Assembly (NCBI GenBank): GCA_050157065.1
Contig: CP189573.1
From: Avipropionibacterium sp050157065
GTDB lineage: Bacteria > Actinomycetota > Actinomycetes > Propionibacteriales > Propionibacteriaceae
Strand: one strand, 5' to 3'
Length of the DNA stretch: 64,000 bases
In this document: positions 34,812 through 43,532 of the stretch, one piece after another
Layout: each line of letters opens with the position of its first letter
How positions within the stretch are numbered: position 1 is the stretch's first letter
Made by a program: the position numbers and the translations under genes
Notes under the pieces: model-generated
The model's input: only the letters and a program-made list of their open reading frames with translations
The model's database searches: none
What the model was told of the DNA's origin: nothing

Positions 34812-35743
34812 GCAGCGCAGAGCAGGTGACCGAGCCGAAGGACACCACGGTGGAGCAGCGGTCCGCTGCCGGCGCCGGGAACGGCTCCGGGGACGAACTC
34901 ACCAAGCGCGGTGCCAGTGGCACGGTCACGATGGTGATCACCTACGTCATCCTCGGCATCTGGACGCTGATCACGGTGATCCCGATCCTGTGGGTGCTGG
35001 CCAGTTCGCTGAAGACCGACAACGAGATCTTCATCGACTCGTGGCGGCTGCCGCAGAACCTGATGTGGGAGAACTACGCCAGGGCGTGGAACGACTCCAA
35101 CTTCGGGGTCTACTTCAAGAACTCGTTGATCATCGTCGGGGTCTCGGTGATCGTGGTGATGGTGCTGGGCTCGATGGTCGCGTACTGCCTGGCCCGCTAC
35201 GACTTCCCGTTCCGCAGGTTGCTGACGGTGCTGTTCGTCGCGGCGAACGCCATCCCGATCCTGGTCGCGATGGTCCCGCTGTACGGCGTGATGCGCGGGC
35301 TGGACCTGATCGGCTCCTACCACGGCCTGATCGCGGTCTACGTGGCGTTCGCGCTGCCGTTCACCATCTTCTTCCTGATGTCGTTCTTCCAGTCGTTGCC
35401 GAAGGAGATCTTCGAGGCCGCGTTCGTGGACGGCGCCGGACACTTCCGGACGTTCTTCCTGGTCATGCTGCCGATGGCGCGCCCCGGACTGATCAGCATC
35501 GGCATCTTCAACAGCCTCGGACTGTGGAACCAGTACATCATTCCGCTGTTCGTCAACAACGACGATCCGTCGATGTACGTGGTCCCGCAGGGGTTGGCCA
35601 AGATGGCCGCCGAGGCGGGGTACGCGGCGGACTTCTCCGGCCTGTTCGCCGGACTCACGATCGGCATGGCGCCGGTCCTCATCCTCTACCTCGTGTTCCA
35701 GAAGCAGATCCAGGAAGGCATGACCGCCGGCGCCCTGAAGTGA
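34808..35743 (+). CDS. ngcG: Amino-sugar ABC transporter permease, NgcG/MalG-like
   Basis: A 311-residue CUT1 permease whose first 38 residues are polar (Glu/Thr/Gly-rich), followed by six membrane segments. The EAA loop is EIFEAAFVDGAGHFRTFFLV, near 210-230, and FNSLGLWNQYIIPL follows. The GTG start overlaps the stop of the NgcF-like gene (GTGA). The binding-protein gene starts 27 bases after its stop. The name is by likeness and operon context. Confidence 0.85.
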   Translation: MSSAEQVTEPKDTTVEQRSAAGAGNGSGDELTKRGASGTVTMVITYVILGIWTLITVIPILWVLASSLKTDNEIFIDSWRLPQNLMWENYARAWNDSNFGVYFKNSLIIVGVSVIVVMVLGSMVAYCLARYDFPFRRLLTVLFVAANAIPILVAMVPLYGVMRGLDLIGSYHGLIAVYVAFALPFTIFFLMSFFQSLPKEIFEAAFVDGAGHFRTFFLVMLPMARPGLISIGIFNSLGLWNQYIIPLFVNNDDPSMYVVPQGLAKMAAEAGYAADFSGLFAGLTIGMAPVLILYLVFQKQIQEGMTAGALK

Positions 35744-35770
35744 GCGTCGACCACACCAGAAAGGAAGATC

Positions 35771-37213
35771 ATGACCAACAACCCAACTGACGGGTTCCGG
35801 CTCTCGCGCCGGACGATCCTCAGGTCGGCGGCGACCGGCGCGGTACTGCTCGGGTCGGGGGCGCTGGCCGCCTGCGCCACCGGCGGTGCCGGTGGCGGCA
35901 CCGAGCCGACCGAGGAGGGTGGGGGTGCCGAGAAGTCGGCGGAGAACCCGTTCGGCGTCGTCGAGGGCACGCCGATGGAGGTCGTCATCTTCGACGGCGG
36001 CTACGGCCAGGAGTACGGCAAGGCTCACGTCGAGATGTACAACGAGATGTGGGGCGGCGGCGCCAAGATGACCGCCACGGTCAAGATCGGCTCCACCCTG
36101 CAGCCCCGGTTCTCCAGCGGTGAGCCGCCGGAGGTGATCGACAACTCCGGTGCCGATGCGATGCCGGTGGCGCAGCTGGTCGCCCAGAACCAGCTGGCCG
36201 ACCTGCAGGCGGTGCTCGACGCGCCCAGCATCGACGACCCGAACGTCAAGATCGGCGACCTGCTGTTGCCGGGGGCCAAGGAGTCCGGTTCGTTCGACGG
36301 CGTGATGCGCCAGCTCGGCTACGTGTTCTCGATGTGGGGCATCTGGTACTCCAAGCCCTTGTTCGAGGAGAAGGGGTGGGAGCCGGCCACGACGATGGAC
36401 GACTTCATGGCCCTGTGCGAGAAGATCAAGAGCGAGGGGTCGATGGCCCCCTACATCCACACCGGCGTGCACAGCCAGTACATGGCGAACGTGCTCTGCC
36501 AGATGGCGGTCAAGCACGGTGGCAACGACGTCCTGCTCAAGATCGACAACCTGGAGCCGGACGCCTGGACCAACGACTCGATCCTTGCTGCCGCCAAGGC
36601 GTGGGAGGAGGTCGCCGCCGCCGGCTTCATCCTGCCGGCCGCGGTCGGCATGGACCACACCACCTCGCAGACCGAGTGGCTGAACGGTGCCGCCGCGATG
36701 ATCCCGTGTGGTTCGTGGTTGGAGAACGAGATGAAGGGCAAGGTGCCCGACGGCTTTGACATGGTCGTCCAGGCCCTGCCGTCGCTCACCGCGGAGGATG
36801 CGATGCCGCAGGGCGCCATCTCGGGTGGCTCGGGCGAGCCGTTCATCCTGCCGACGAAGGCGAAGAACCATGCCGGTGGTCAGGAGTACCTGCGGGTGAT
36901 GCTGAGCAACGCCGGTACGTCGAAGTTCGCCGAGCTGACCGGCAACCTGGCCGCGGTGAAGGGGGCGGGTGACAACCTGACCGATCCGTCGAGCGCGCTG
37001 GCCTCGGTCGCCGAGGTCTCGGGCGCCGCCGGTGAGGACATCTTCGAGGTCAAGTTCATGACCTGGTACGCGGCGTTGAAGACCGCCGCCACCGACGCCA
37101 CCCGCAACCTCATGTCGGGCAAGATGACCGCCGACCAGTACTCGGCGACCATGCAGGCCGCCGTCGACCAGGTGGCCAAGGACCCGAAGGTGCAGAAGTT
37201 CGAGCGCACCTGA
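35771..37213 (+). CDS. ngcE: N-acetylglucosamine/chitobiose-binding lipoprotein, NgcE-like
   Basis: A 480-residue extracellular binding protein. The signal has a twin-arginine-like LSRRTILRSA followed by a lipobox LAAC near residue 35, so Tat export and lipidation are likely. The mature protein resembles NgcE of Streptomyces, which binds N-acetylglucosamine and diacetylchitobiose: MEVVIFDGGYGQEYGK, FSSGEPPEVIDNSGA, WGIWYSKPLFEEKGW and AAAMIPCGSWLENEM. The Asn-Ser after EVID lies in the expected sugar-contact region. AGGAAG sits before the ATG. The adjacent divergent GlcNAc kinase strengthens the assignment, though other amino sugars remain possible. Confidence 0.85.
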   Translation: MTNNPTDGFRLSRRTILRSAATGAVLLGSGALAACATGGAGGGTEPTEEGGGAEKSAENPFGVVEGTPMEVVIFDGGYGQEYGKAHVEMYNEMWGGGAKMTATVKIGSTLQPRFSSGEPPEVIDNSGADAMPVAQLVAQNQLADLQAVLDAPSIDDPNVKIGDLLLPGAKESGSFDGVMRQLGYVFSMWGIWYSKPLFEEKGWEPATTMDDFMALCEKIKSEGSMAPYIHTGVHSQYMANVLCQMAVKHGGNDVLLKIDNLEPDAWTNDSILAAAKAWEEVAAAGFILPAAVGMDHTTSQTEWLNGAAAMIPCGSWLENEMKGKVPDGFDMVVQALPSLTAEDAMPQGAISGGSGEPFILPTKAKNHAGGQEYLRVMLSNAGTSKFAELTGNLAAVKGAGDNLTDPSSALASVAEVSGAAGEDIFEVKFMTWYAALKTAATDATRNLMSGKMTADQYSATMQAAVDQVAKDPKVQKFERT

Positions 37214-37230
37214 TCAAGGTCCGCCTTTCA

Positions 37231-37273
37231 CCGAGCGACGCCACCACCCGCAGCGGGTGGTGGCGTCGCTCGG
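37231..37273. terminator. Perfect 20-bp hairpin between convergent genes
   Basis: Bases 37231-37250 pair perfectly with 37254-37273 around a three-base loop. It lies 18 bases after ngcE and 34 bases past the stop of the opposing hydrolase gene. There is no T-run on either side. It is the strongest simple stem in the window and probably ends both transcripts. Confidence 0.75.
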
Positions 37274-37306
37274 TCCGGGCGCCCTGCGGCGGCCCGTTTC
37301 GCCGGG

Positions 37307-38176
37307 TCAGACGATGTTGTGGTACCGGCGCGGGTGCAGGAAGTCACCGGGGTAGTCGTACGGGATCTCACGCGCCTCCAAGCCGTAGTCGCCCCGGGTG
37401 TCGAAGCCGTCGTAGTGGGTCCTGGCCGAGCTGGTCCAGCCGTCGAACAGGGTGACGTGGTAGGCGGACTGGTTCAGGATGTCGCCCGGCCGCAGCGCCG
37501 ACTTGTCGATCTCGTACGAGATCTCGTGCATCGTGTGGGTGGAGTGGGCCTTGGAGGCGTGCAGGCACATCGACACGTAGCCCGAGCAGTCCCGTCGGTA
37601 GGTCTTCCCGTGGGGATCGGAGAACCACGGCCCGGTCCGGCTGTACGCCGGGTCGAGCAGCACCCAGAACCCTGCCCGGGCAATGACTTCGGCCCGGGTG
37701 ATGTTGCCCCCGACGGAACTGCCGGAGAACTGGCGGTCGATGCCGGCCTTCGACATCGTGCCGGGGCCGGCGATGCCGTCCGCGGTCAGGCCCTTGCTCT
37801 GCTGCCACGCGGTGACGGCGGCCAACGTGGCCTGGTTGTAGTTGCCGTCCCGCTTGCTGACTCCGGCCACCTGCTGCACGACCTTCGCCCGGTCGAACAG
37901 CTTGGCCTGGGTGAGTGGGCCGGGCTTCCCGTCGATCGTCAGCCCGTGGTACGCCTGAAACACCCGGGTGGCCATCGCCGTCCGGGGGCCGTACTCGGCG
38001 TCGAGATCGGACCGGGTGTACTCGAGCCCCCACCACATGCCCGCCAGGGCACGTTGCACCCGGGCGCAGGTGTTGGGGTCGATGGTGAAGGCGTTGGCTT
38101 CGAGTGCCGGCAGTCCGACGGTACCGACGGCAGCGATGCCGAGGGCTCCGGTGAGCAGTGTGCGTCGCGATGTCAT
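37307..38176 (-). CDS. Secreted cell-wall hydrolase with two peptidoglycan-binding domains, copy A
   Basis: A 289-residue exported protein. A twin-arginine-like signal (MTSRRTLLTGALGIAAVG, cut after EANA near residue 29) precedes two peptidoglycan-binding_1 repeats (about 30-100 and 100-165). The C-terminal domain is NlpC/P60-like, with the catalytic Cys in RRDCSGYVSMCLHA, the typical LRPGDILN, and a His in SAYHVTLFDGW. The ATG at 38176 has GAAGGAG upstream. It is a tandem paralogue of the next gene on the same strand. A role in peptide-stem cleavage is inferred; the exact bond is unknown. Confidence 0.8.
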   Translation of the reverse strand: MTSRRTLLTGALGIAAVGTVGLPALEANAFTIDPNTCARVQRALAGMWWGLEYTRSDLDAEYGPRTAMATRVFQAYHGLTIDGKPGPLTQAKLFDRAKVVQQVAGVSKRDGNYNQATLAAVTAWQQSKGLTADGIAGPGTMSKAGIDRQFSGSSVGGNITRAEVIARAGFWVLLDPAYSRTGPWFSDPHGKTYRRDCSGYVSMCLHASKAHSTHTMHEISYEIDKSALRPGDILNQSAYHVTLFDGWTSSARTHYDGFDTRGDYGLEAREIPYDYPGDFLHPRRYHNIV

Positions 38177-38314
38177 GGCGGTGTCTCCTTCGATCGGTTG
38201 CCTTACTGGTTTCAGCATCGTCACGGATCGGTGTCACCTTTGAACCGTTCGACGCTGCCGGAACCGGAACCGGCGTCCGATCCGGCCGAGCCAGACGCTC
38301 CGGGGACGACAAGG

Positions 38315-38342
38315 AGGCCACCACCCGAGCGGGTGGTGGCCT
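38315..38342 (-). terminator. Terminator between the two paralogous hydrolase genes
   Basis: AGGCCACCACCCG pairs with CGGGTGGTGGCCT over 13 bases around a two-base loop, and the stem can extend with a small bulge (GACGA / TCGTC). It lies 28 bases past the stop of copy B. Its core GCCACCACCCG is shared with the 37231-37273 hairpin, so the downstream arm was probably duplicated with the gene. Confidence 0.7.
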
Positions 38343-38369
38343 CGTCGTGGCCCGGGTGCGGTTCGGGGA

Positions 38370-39236
38370 TCAGGCCACGTTGTTGTACCGCCGCGGGGTC
38401 AGGAAGCCGCCCGGGTAGGAGTACGGGATCACGCGCTCGTACAGCCCCTTGCTGCCACGGGTGTCGAAGCCGTAGTAGTGGGTCCGCGCCGAGCTGGTCC
38501 AGCCGTTGAACAGGGTGACGTGATAGTCGTACCGGTTCAGCAGGTCGCCCGGCCGCAGCGACGACTTGCTGATCGTGTGGGTGACGTTCGGCAGCGAGCG
38601 GGTGGAGTAGGACGAGCCGGCGTGCAGGCACATCGAGACGTAGCCCGAGCAGTCCGAGCGGTACCCGCGGCCGTGGGGGTCCGACGGCCAGGCGCCACGG
38701 TCGTACGGCGGATCGATGAGGACCCAGAAGCCGGCCCGGGCGATGATCTCGGCCCGCGTGATCGTGCCACCGACCCCGCTGCCGGAGTACTTGCGGACGA
38801 TGCCCGCCTTCGACATCGTGCCCGGGCCGGCGATCCCGTCGGCGTGGAGGCCCTTGCTCCGCTGCCAGGCTGCCACCGCCGACTTGGTGTTCGTGCCGTA
38901 GCTGCCGTCCTGGGCCACCCCGGCCACCTTCTGCACGATCTTGACCCGGTCGAACAGCTTGGCCTGGGTGGCCGGTCCGGGCTTCCCGTCGATCGTCAGC
39001 CCGTGGTAGGCCTGAAACGCCCGGGTGGCCTTCGCGGTGCGGTCGCCGTACTTGCCGTCGAGGTCGCCGGCGTCGTAGTCGAGGCCCCACCACATCCCTG
39101 CCAGCGCGCGCTGGACCCGGCGGCAGAGGACTGGGTCGATGGTGAACGCGTTGGCGGTCAGGGCGGGCAGTCCGACGGTGCCGGCGGCTGCGATGCCGAG
39201 GCCGACGCCGGTGAGCAGGGTGCGTCTGGTGGTCAT
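38370..39236 (-). CDS. Secreted cell-wall hydrolase with two peptidoglycan-binding domains, copy B
   Basis: A 288-residue paralogue of copy A with the same layout: signal MTTRRTLLTGVGLGIAAAG cut after LTANA, two peptidoglycan-binding repeats (CRRVQRALAGMWWGL and YGTNTKSAVAAWQRSKGL), and an NlpC/P60-like domain with RSDCSGYVSMCLHAG and DYHVTLFNGW. Most differences lie in the surface segments next to the active site and in the linker. The ATG at 39236 has GAAGGAG upstream. Having two adjacent copies with separate terminators suggests differently regulated or differently specific enzymes. Confidence 0.8.
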   Translation of the reverse strand: MTTRRTLLTGVGLGIAAAGTVGLPALTANAFTIDPVLCRRVQRALAGMWWGLDYDAGDLDGKYGDRTAKATRAFQAYHGLTIDGKPGPATQAKLFDRVKIVQKVAGVAQDGSYGTNTKSAVAAWQRSKGLHADGIAGPGTMSKAGIVRKYSGSGVGGTITRAEIIARAGFWVLIDPPYDRGAWPSDPHGRGYRSDCSGYVSMCLHAGSSYSTRSLPNVTHTISKSSLRPGDLLNRYDYHVTLFNGWTSSARTHYYGFDTRGSKGLYERVIPYSYPGGFLTPRRYNNVA

Positions 39237-39336
39237 GGGGGAGCTCTCTCCTTCGAGACGGGGGCGGAGTGTCCCGCCATCATCGTCACGTGCCGGTGTC
39301 ACCCGGACCGCCTCGACGGTGCCGGAACCGGCAGCC

Positions 39337-40686
39337 TCAGGAGACGTCGTCGGCGACAGCTGCAGGGTTCTGCTGGTCGGCTACCACGGGGGGCCGCGGC
39401 GGTCGCAGTGCCAGCAGCACCACCCACACCGTGAGGATCACCAGCCCGAGGTTGCGCAGCGCCAGCGCGAGTGTGGGCAGCCACATCAGGCTTCCGCCGC
39501 TGTACAAGGGGGTGTAGAGCAACGGGTAGACCAGATGGGTCAGCCCCGCGAGCACCAGCACACCGACGGCCAGCCGTTGCGTCAGTGCGGATCGCTGCCC
39601 GGTCCGGCCACTGTGCAGGAACATGTACACCAGTGGCCCGCCGAGCCAGGTCACGTACTGCGGGCTGAGGGTCTTGTTGGTGATGATCAGGATCAGCACC
39701 AGCGCCATCACGATCATCCCGATGTGCCACGCGTCGGGGATCCGGCGGGGGTCGGTGTGCCGGCCGAAGCCGGGGACCAACGCCCGGGCCAGGATCAGCA
39801 CGATGGTGAGTCCGCCCAGCACCGTCAGCACCGACGAGGTGACCGTCATCGCGGCCACCCCCGGACCGGACATCAGCTCGTACGCGTTGTACTGCGAGAG
39901 TTCGACCACCCACAGGTCGGGGCGTACGGCCCGCGCCGCCATCAACGCGGTGGCCGGGATCGACTCGATCTGCAGGCCGCGGTCGGACTGCCAGGTCAGC
40001 GGGGACACCAGGCGTTCCCAACCGCCGATCAGCAGGCTGACCAGGGCCAGCCCGAACCCGGCCACCACGAAGCCGACCGTGGTCGGGGTCCGGCCACGGC
40101 CGGGTCGGGCGAGCAGTGCCGGGTAGACCAGCGCCGGCCACAGCTTGATCGCCGCGCCCACGCCCACCAGGGCGCCGGCGACGGCGGGTCGGGCGGCGCT
40201 GAACAGCAAGGCCGCAGCGACCAGGACCGCCGGGAGCAGGTCGAAGCGGAAGTAGGCCAACGGGCCGAACACGACCAGGAAGACCAACCAGAACTCCAGC
40301 GCTGCGGTCCGGCGGCGGCCCCCGGCGCGCCACAACCCGACGGTCAGCAGGGCATCGCAGGCCAACATCAGCAGGGCGAACGCGACGACGTACCCGACGG
40401 TGGTGCCGCAGCCCAGGAGCCACGGCAACTGCAGCACCCACACCGCCGGTGTCGGGTACTCCTGCATCGTGCCGCCGAGTCCCACCTCGGCCATGGCCCC
40501 GAGCTTTCGCCAGTAGTAGTAGGGATCCCCGGCGATGTAGTTCTCCGCCGGCGTCGCGTACACGATGCCGATCAGCAGTCGGCTGAGCAGCCACACCACC
40601 GCGACCCGGCCAGGTGTCGACAACCATGTCGTGGCCGACAGCGGTAGGAAGGCCGGCCGCGCGCCGGGGTGGGCCGATGTCCTCAC
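39337..40686 (-). CDS. Polyprenol-phosphate-mannose-dependent glycosyltransferase (GT87, GT-C fold)
   Basis: A protein of about 449 residues with ten or more hydrophobic segments, typical of GT-C enzymes of the DUF2029/GT87 family. These transfer mannose or another sugar from a polyprenyl-phosphate carrier to envelope glycans. The first outer loop has the acidic DPYYYWR. Later motifs are FGPLAYFRFDLLP, GAAIKLWPALVYP and NKTLSPQYVTWLGG, as in the family. The GTG at 40686 is the best start; the upstream extension is Pro/Arg-rich and runs into the GntR promoter region. It is divergent from the GntR-type regulator gene. Confidence 0.82.
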   Translation of the reverse strand: MRTSAHPGARPAFLPLSATTWLSTPGRVAVVWLLSRLLIGIVYATPAENYIAGDPYYYWRKLGAMAEVGLGGTMQEYPTPAVWVLQLPWLLGCGTTVGYVVAFALLMLACDALLTVGLWRAGGRRRTAALEFWLVFLVVFGPLAYFRFDLLPAVLVAAALLFSAARPAVAGALVGVGAAIKLWPALVYPALLARPGRGRTPTTVGFVVAGFGLALVSLLIGGWERLVSPLTWQSDRGLQIESIPATALMAARAVRPDLWVVELSQYNAYELMSGPGVAAMTVTSSVLTVLGGLTIVLILARALVPGFGRHTDPRRIPDAWHIGMIVMALVLILIITNKTLSPQYVTWLGGPLVYMFLHSGRTGQRSALTQRLAVGVLVLAGLTHLVYPLLYTPLYSGGSLMWLPTLALALRNLGLVILTVWVVLLALRPPRPPVVADQQNPAAVADDVS

Positions 40687-40781
40687 CGGCGCGACATTAA
40701 CACCGTCGCCGCGTCGATCGACGCCCGGCTCGTCGCGAGCAGGGGCATACTGACCCCCATGCACGAACAGAACGGGCTGCC

Positions 40782-41447
40782 GTGGACGAACTGAACGAGA
40801 TCGGTCCGCTGCGGGCCCAGGGGTCGCTGGCCGAGTCGATCCGGGACTCACTGCGTGACGCGATCAACCGTGGCGTGCTGCCGCCTGGGTACCGACTCCG
40901 GGAGATTCCGCTGGCCGACCACTTCGAGTGCTCGACGACCCCGGTCCGTGAGGCGATCCGACGACTGGCCGGTGAGGGGCTGGTCCGGCTCAACCCACGT
41001 CGCGGGGCCGAGGTGATCACCTTCGACCAGCAACAGATCGCCAACCTGTTCGAGGTGCGCAGCCTGTTGGAGTGTGCGGCGGTGCGGCGCGCCGCCCAGC
41101 GTCGGCCCGATGCCGACGACCTGGCCGAGGTGACGGCCTTGGTGGCGAAGCAGTCCGGTCAACTCGCCGACGGCGCCGTCGAGCGCCGGGTCGACGTCCA
41201 GGTGCACCGCGCCATCGCCACGTTGTCGGGCAACCCCGAGCTGACCGAGCTGGTGACCCGGGTGAACCAGCAGATCGACTCGGTCCGGGCCCGCGCCCGG
41301 ACCGAGGTGCCCGGCGGACCCGAGCATGCGGTGGCCGCGCACCAGGCGCTGTTAGATGCGATCACCTCCGGTGATGCCGACCAGGCCGAGGCGGTGATGG
41401 CCGAGCACCTGACGTGGTCGCGGGAAGCCGTCCTGTCGACCATGTGA
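40782..41447 (+). CDS. GntR family transcriptional regulator (FadR/FCD type)
   Basis: A 221-residue repressor-type protein. The winged helix-turn-helix covers about 12-78 (GVLPPGYRLREIPLADHF, TTPVREAIRRLAGEGLV). The FCD ligand domain follows, with likely metal ligands in VQVHRAIATLSGNP and EHAVAAHQALLDAI. The GTG at 40782 was chosen. It starts the plus-strand cluster with the metallophosphoesterase, SDR, sulfatase and RidA-like genes, 96 bases ahead of the next start. It probably controls that cluster in response to a carboxylate or sugar acid, as FCD regulators often do. Confidence 0.88.
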   Translation: MDELNEIGPLRAQGSLAESIRDSLRDAINRGVLPPGYRLREIPLADHFECSTTPVREAIRRLAGEGLVRLNPRRGAEVITFDQQQIANLFEVRSLLECAAVRRAAQRRPDADDLAEVTALVAKQSGQLADGAVERRVDVQVHRAIATLSGNPELTELVTRVNQQIDSVRARARTEVPGGPEHAVAAHQALLDAITSGDADQAEAVMAEHLTWSREAVLSTM

Positions 41448-41543
41448 CGGGGCCGGAGCCGACGATGGGAGCGACGTGTCGGGGGCCGGTCCGGGTGGCC
41501 GATGGGGGAGACGGTTTATCGCGCCAGGGCCGTTCACTGCATA

Positions 41544-43532
41544 ATGTCTGAGGTGACGACGAAGCCAACCGGCACGGGACCCTGCACCGGACTGTTCGGC
41601 GACCACAGCTGGACCGGGACCGGGTGGACCGCGACGCCGGTCCCGACGTTCGTGGTGATGACCGACACCCACCTGGTCGACCCGACCGCGATCCATGCCG
41701 GTGAGTTCGGCTCCCGGCTGAAGCAGAACGACCGGGTCGAGGTCGCCCTCGAGCTGGCCGAGGGTGCCGGGTTGCCGTCACTGGTCCACCTGGGTGACCT
41801 GGTGCAGGACTACCCCGACTCCGACAGCCATGTCGGACTGCTCGCGACCGCGACCGCGCAGGTGCGGCGCTGTGCCCCGAACGTCCACCTCGCCTGCGGC
41901 AACACCGACGTCGGCGACAAGCCGGACCCCACCAGTCCGGCCGCGATCGCCGACGCCCGGACCATGGAGCGGTACGCCGAGACCGCCGCCGAGCCGTGGT
42001 CGGCCTTCGAGGTGGGCGGGCTGCGCGGCATCGTGCTGGCCGCCTCGATCCTCAACTCCGGCAGCGAACTGGAGCAGCGGCAGTGGGCCTGGTTGGACGA
42101 GCAGTTCGCCGATGACCGGCCGACGGTGTTGTTCTGGCACTATCCACTGTTCCTGCGCGACCCCGACGATCCCGACCTCGGCAACTACGACGTGATCGCC
42201 GAACCGGCCCGGACCCGACTGCGGCAGCTGATCGAGGACCACCAGGTGTGGGGCCTGTTCACCGGCCACTCCCACTTCTGGTTCGTCCAAGACCTCGGCC
42301 GCGCGCGGGCGTACGGCATCAACTCCACCTCGTTCACCCGACCCGGTTTCAGTGAGCTGTTCTCCAGCGCACCGCCGCCCGACCGTGGGCGCGACGACGT
42401 CGACAAGCTCGGCTTCGTGCTGGTGCGGGTGCACCCGAACGGGTTGCGGGTGCACCGGGTCCACAGCGGCAGTACGACCCGACTGCGGCTGGCCGGGCAC
42501 CAGGTCCGGCCGGTGGTGAGTGCGGTCTCCGCCGACGTCCCCGACTCCGGGCTGGGCGTGGTGATGCGGCACGCCGTCGCCGGCTACGCCGAGATCGCCG
42601 ACACCTTCCCGTCGGTGGGCCGGCAGCCGGTCCGCGACGACCACCCGGTGCTGGCCTGCCTGGAGCTGGGGGCGCGACAGGTGTCGGTGTCGGACCGCGA
42701 CACCCGCGACCCCGATCTCGTGGGGCGGCTCCAACTGCTGCGGGCCGAAGGGGCGTCGGTGACCGCGCGGGTGCTGTGGCCGGCCGGGGAACTGCCGGAA
42801 CTGCCGTCGACCGAGGTCGTCGATCGGGTCGAACTGGTGCTGCTGGACCGGGTGCGGCTCACCACCGACGAGGCCGGTTGGCTCGCCGACCAGGGCCGTG
42901 CGCTGACCGCCGGGTGCCTGCACCGGGGTGCCAAGGGTGCCCGAGAGCTGCCTCGCTGGCGGTACGGCTTCGCACCCGCCGAGGTGAGCGAGGTGCTGGC
43001 CGACCTGACCGCCGCCGGCGTCGACGACACCGTACGGCTGACCGTCCAGGCCCCGTCGCCGGAGCTGGTCGACGAGGCACTGGCGACCGGGCACGCCGCT
43101 CGGCTCGACCTCGTGCATCCGTTGCAGGGCAACGATCCCGCCGATCTCGACCTGGTGGCTGACCTGTTCTGCCGGGCCACCGCCGGTGGAGCCGGGTTCG
43201 TCGTCGACGGGTTCACCGAGTTGGACCGCACCTTGGACCTGAACCCCGGACTGCTCGACCGGATGCGCAACCTGCAGCCGACCTTCCATCTGCTGCGCGT
43301 CCTCAACACCGCCTGCCACGCGGCACCGCGGACCGTGTCGCGGGACGCGCAGGGGTGGCTGATCACCGGGGACGACTTCGCGGCCCGGTTGCTGCCCAGT
43401 GACGCCCGACCCGGTGCCGAGCCGGGCCGGACCCGTGTCCACCTCGCGAGCGGAATGGTCACCGACGGCGAGGACATGCCGCCGAGCCCCACACTGGTGC
43501 TGACCGAATCGCACCGAGGGGGAACCGCATGA
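41544..43532 (+). CDS. Calcineurin-like metallophosphoesterase with an unidentified C-terminal domain
   Basis: A 662-residue protein. Residues about 35-310 hold metallophosphoesterase motifs: VMTDTH (D-x-H), HLGDLVQD (GD), GNTD in place of the usual GNHD/E, FWHYPLF and TGHSHFW. The Thr in GNTD removes a residue that normally helps catalysis or substrate binding, so the chemistry may differ. Residues about 330-660 form a second region of alternating strands and helices (SVTARVLWPAGELP, VELVLLDRVRLTTD, GFVVDGFTELDRT) that could be a barrel. I do not recognise it. A CATAAT box overlaps the ATG at 41544, so a leaderless GTG at 41553 is an alternative start. It overlaps the SDR gene by ATGA. Confidence 0.75.
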   Translation: MSEVTTKPTGTGPCTGLFGDHSWTGTGWTATPVPTFVVMTDTHLVDPTAIHAGEFGSRLKQNDRVEVALELAEGAGLPSLVHLGDLVQDYPDSDSHVGLLATATAQVRRCAPNVHLACGNTDVGDKPDPTSPAAIADARTMERYAETAAEPWSAFEVGGLRGIVLAASILNSGSELEQRQWAWLDEQFADDRPTVLFWHYPLFLRDPDDPDLGNYDVIAEPARTRLRQLIEDHQVWGLFTGHSHFWFVQDLGRARAYGINSTSFTRPGFSELFSSAPPPDRGRDDVDKLGFVLVRVHPNGLRVHRVHSGSTTRLRLAGHQVRPVVSAVSADVPDSGLGVVMRHAVAGYAEIADTFPSVGRQPVRDDHPVLACLELGARQVSVSDRDTRDPDLVGRLQLLRAEGASVTARVLWPAGELPELPSTEVVDRVELVLLDRVRLTTDEAGWLADQGRALTAGCLHRGAKGARELPRWRYGFAPAEVSEVLADLTAAGVDDTVRLTVQAPSPELVDEALATGHAARLDLVHPLQGNDPADLDLVADLFCRATAGGAGFVVDGFTELDRTLDLNPGLLDRMRNLQPTFHLLRVLNTACHAAPRTVSRDAQGWLITGDDFAARLLPSDARPGAEPGRTRVHLASGMVTDGEDMPPSPTLVLTESHRGGTA

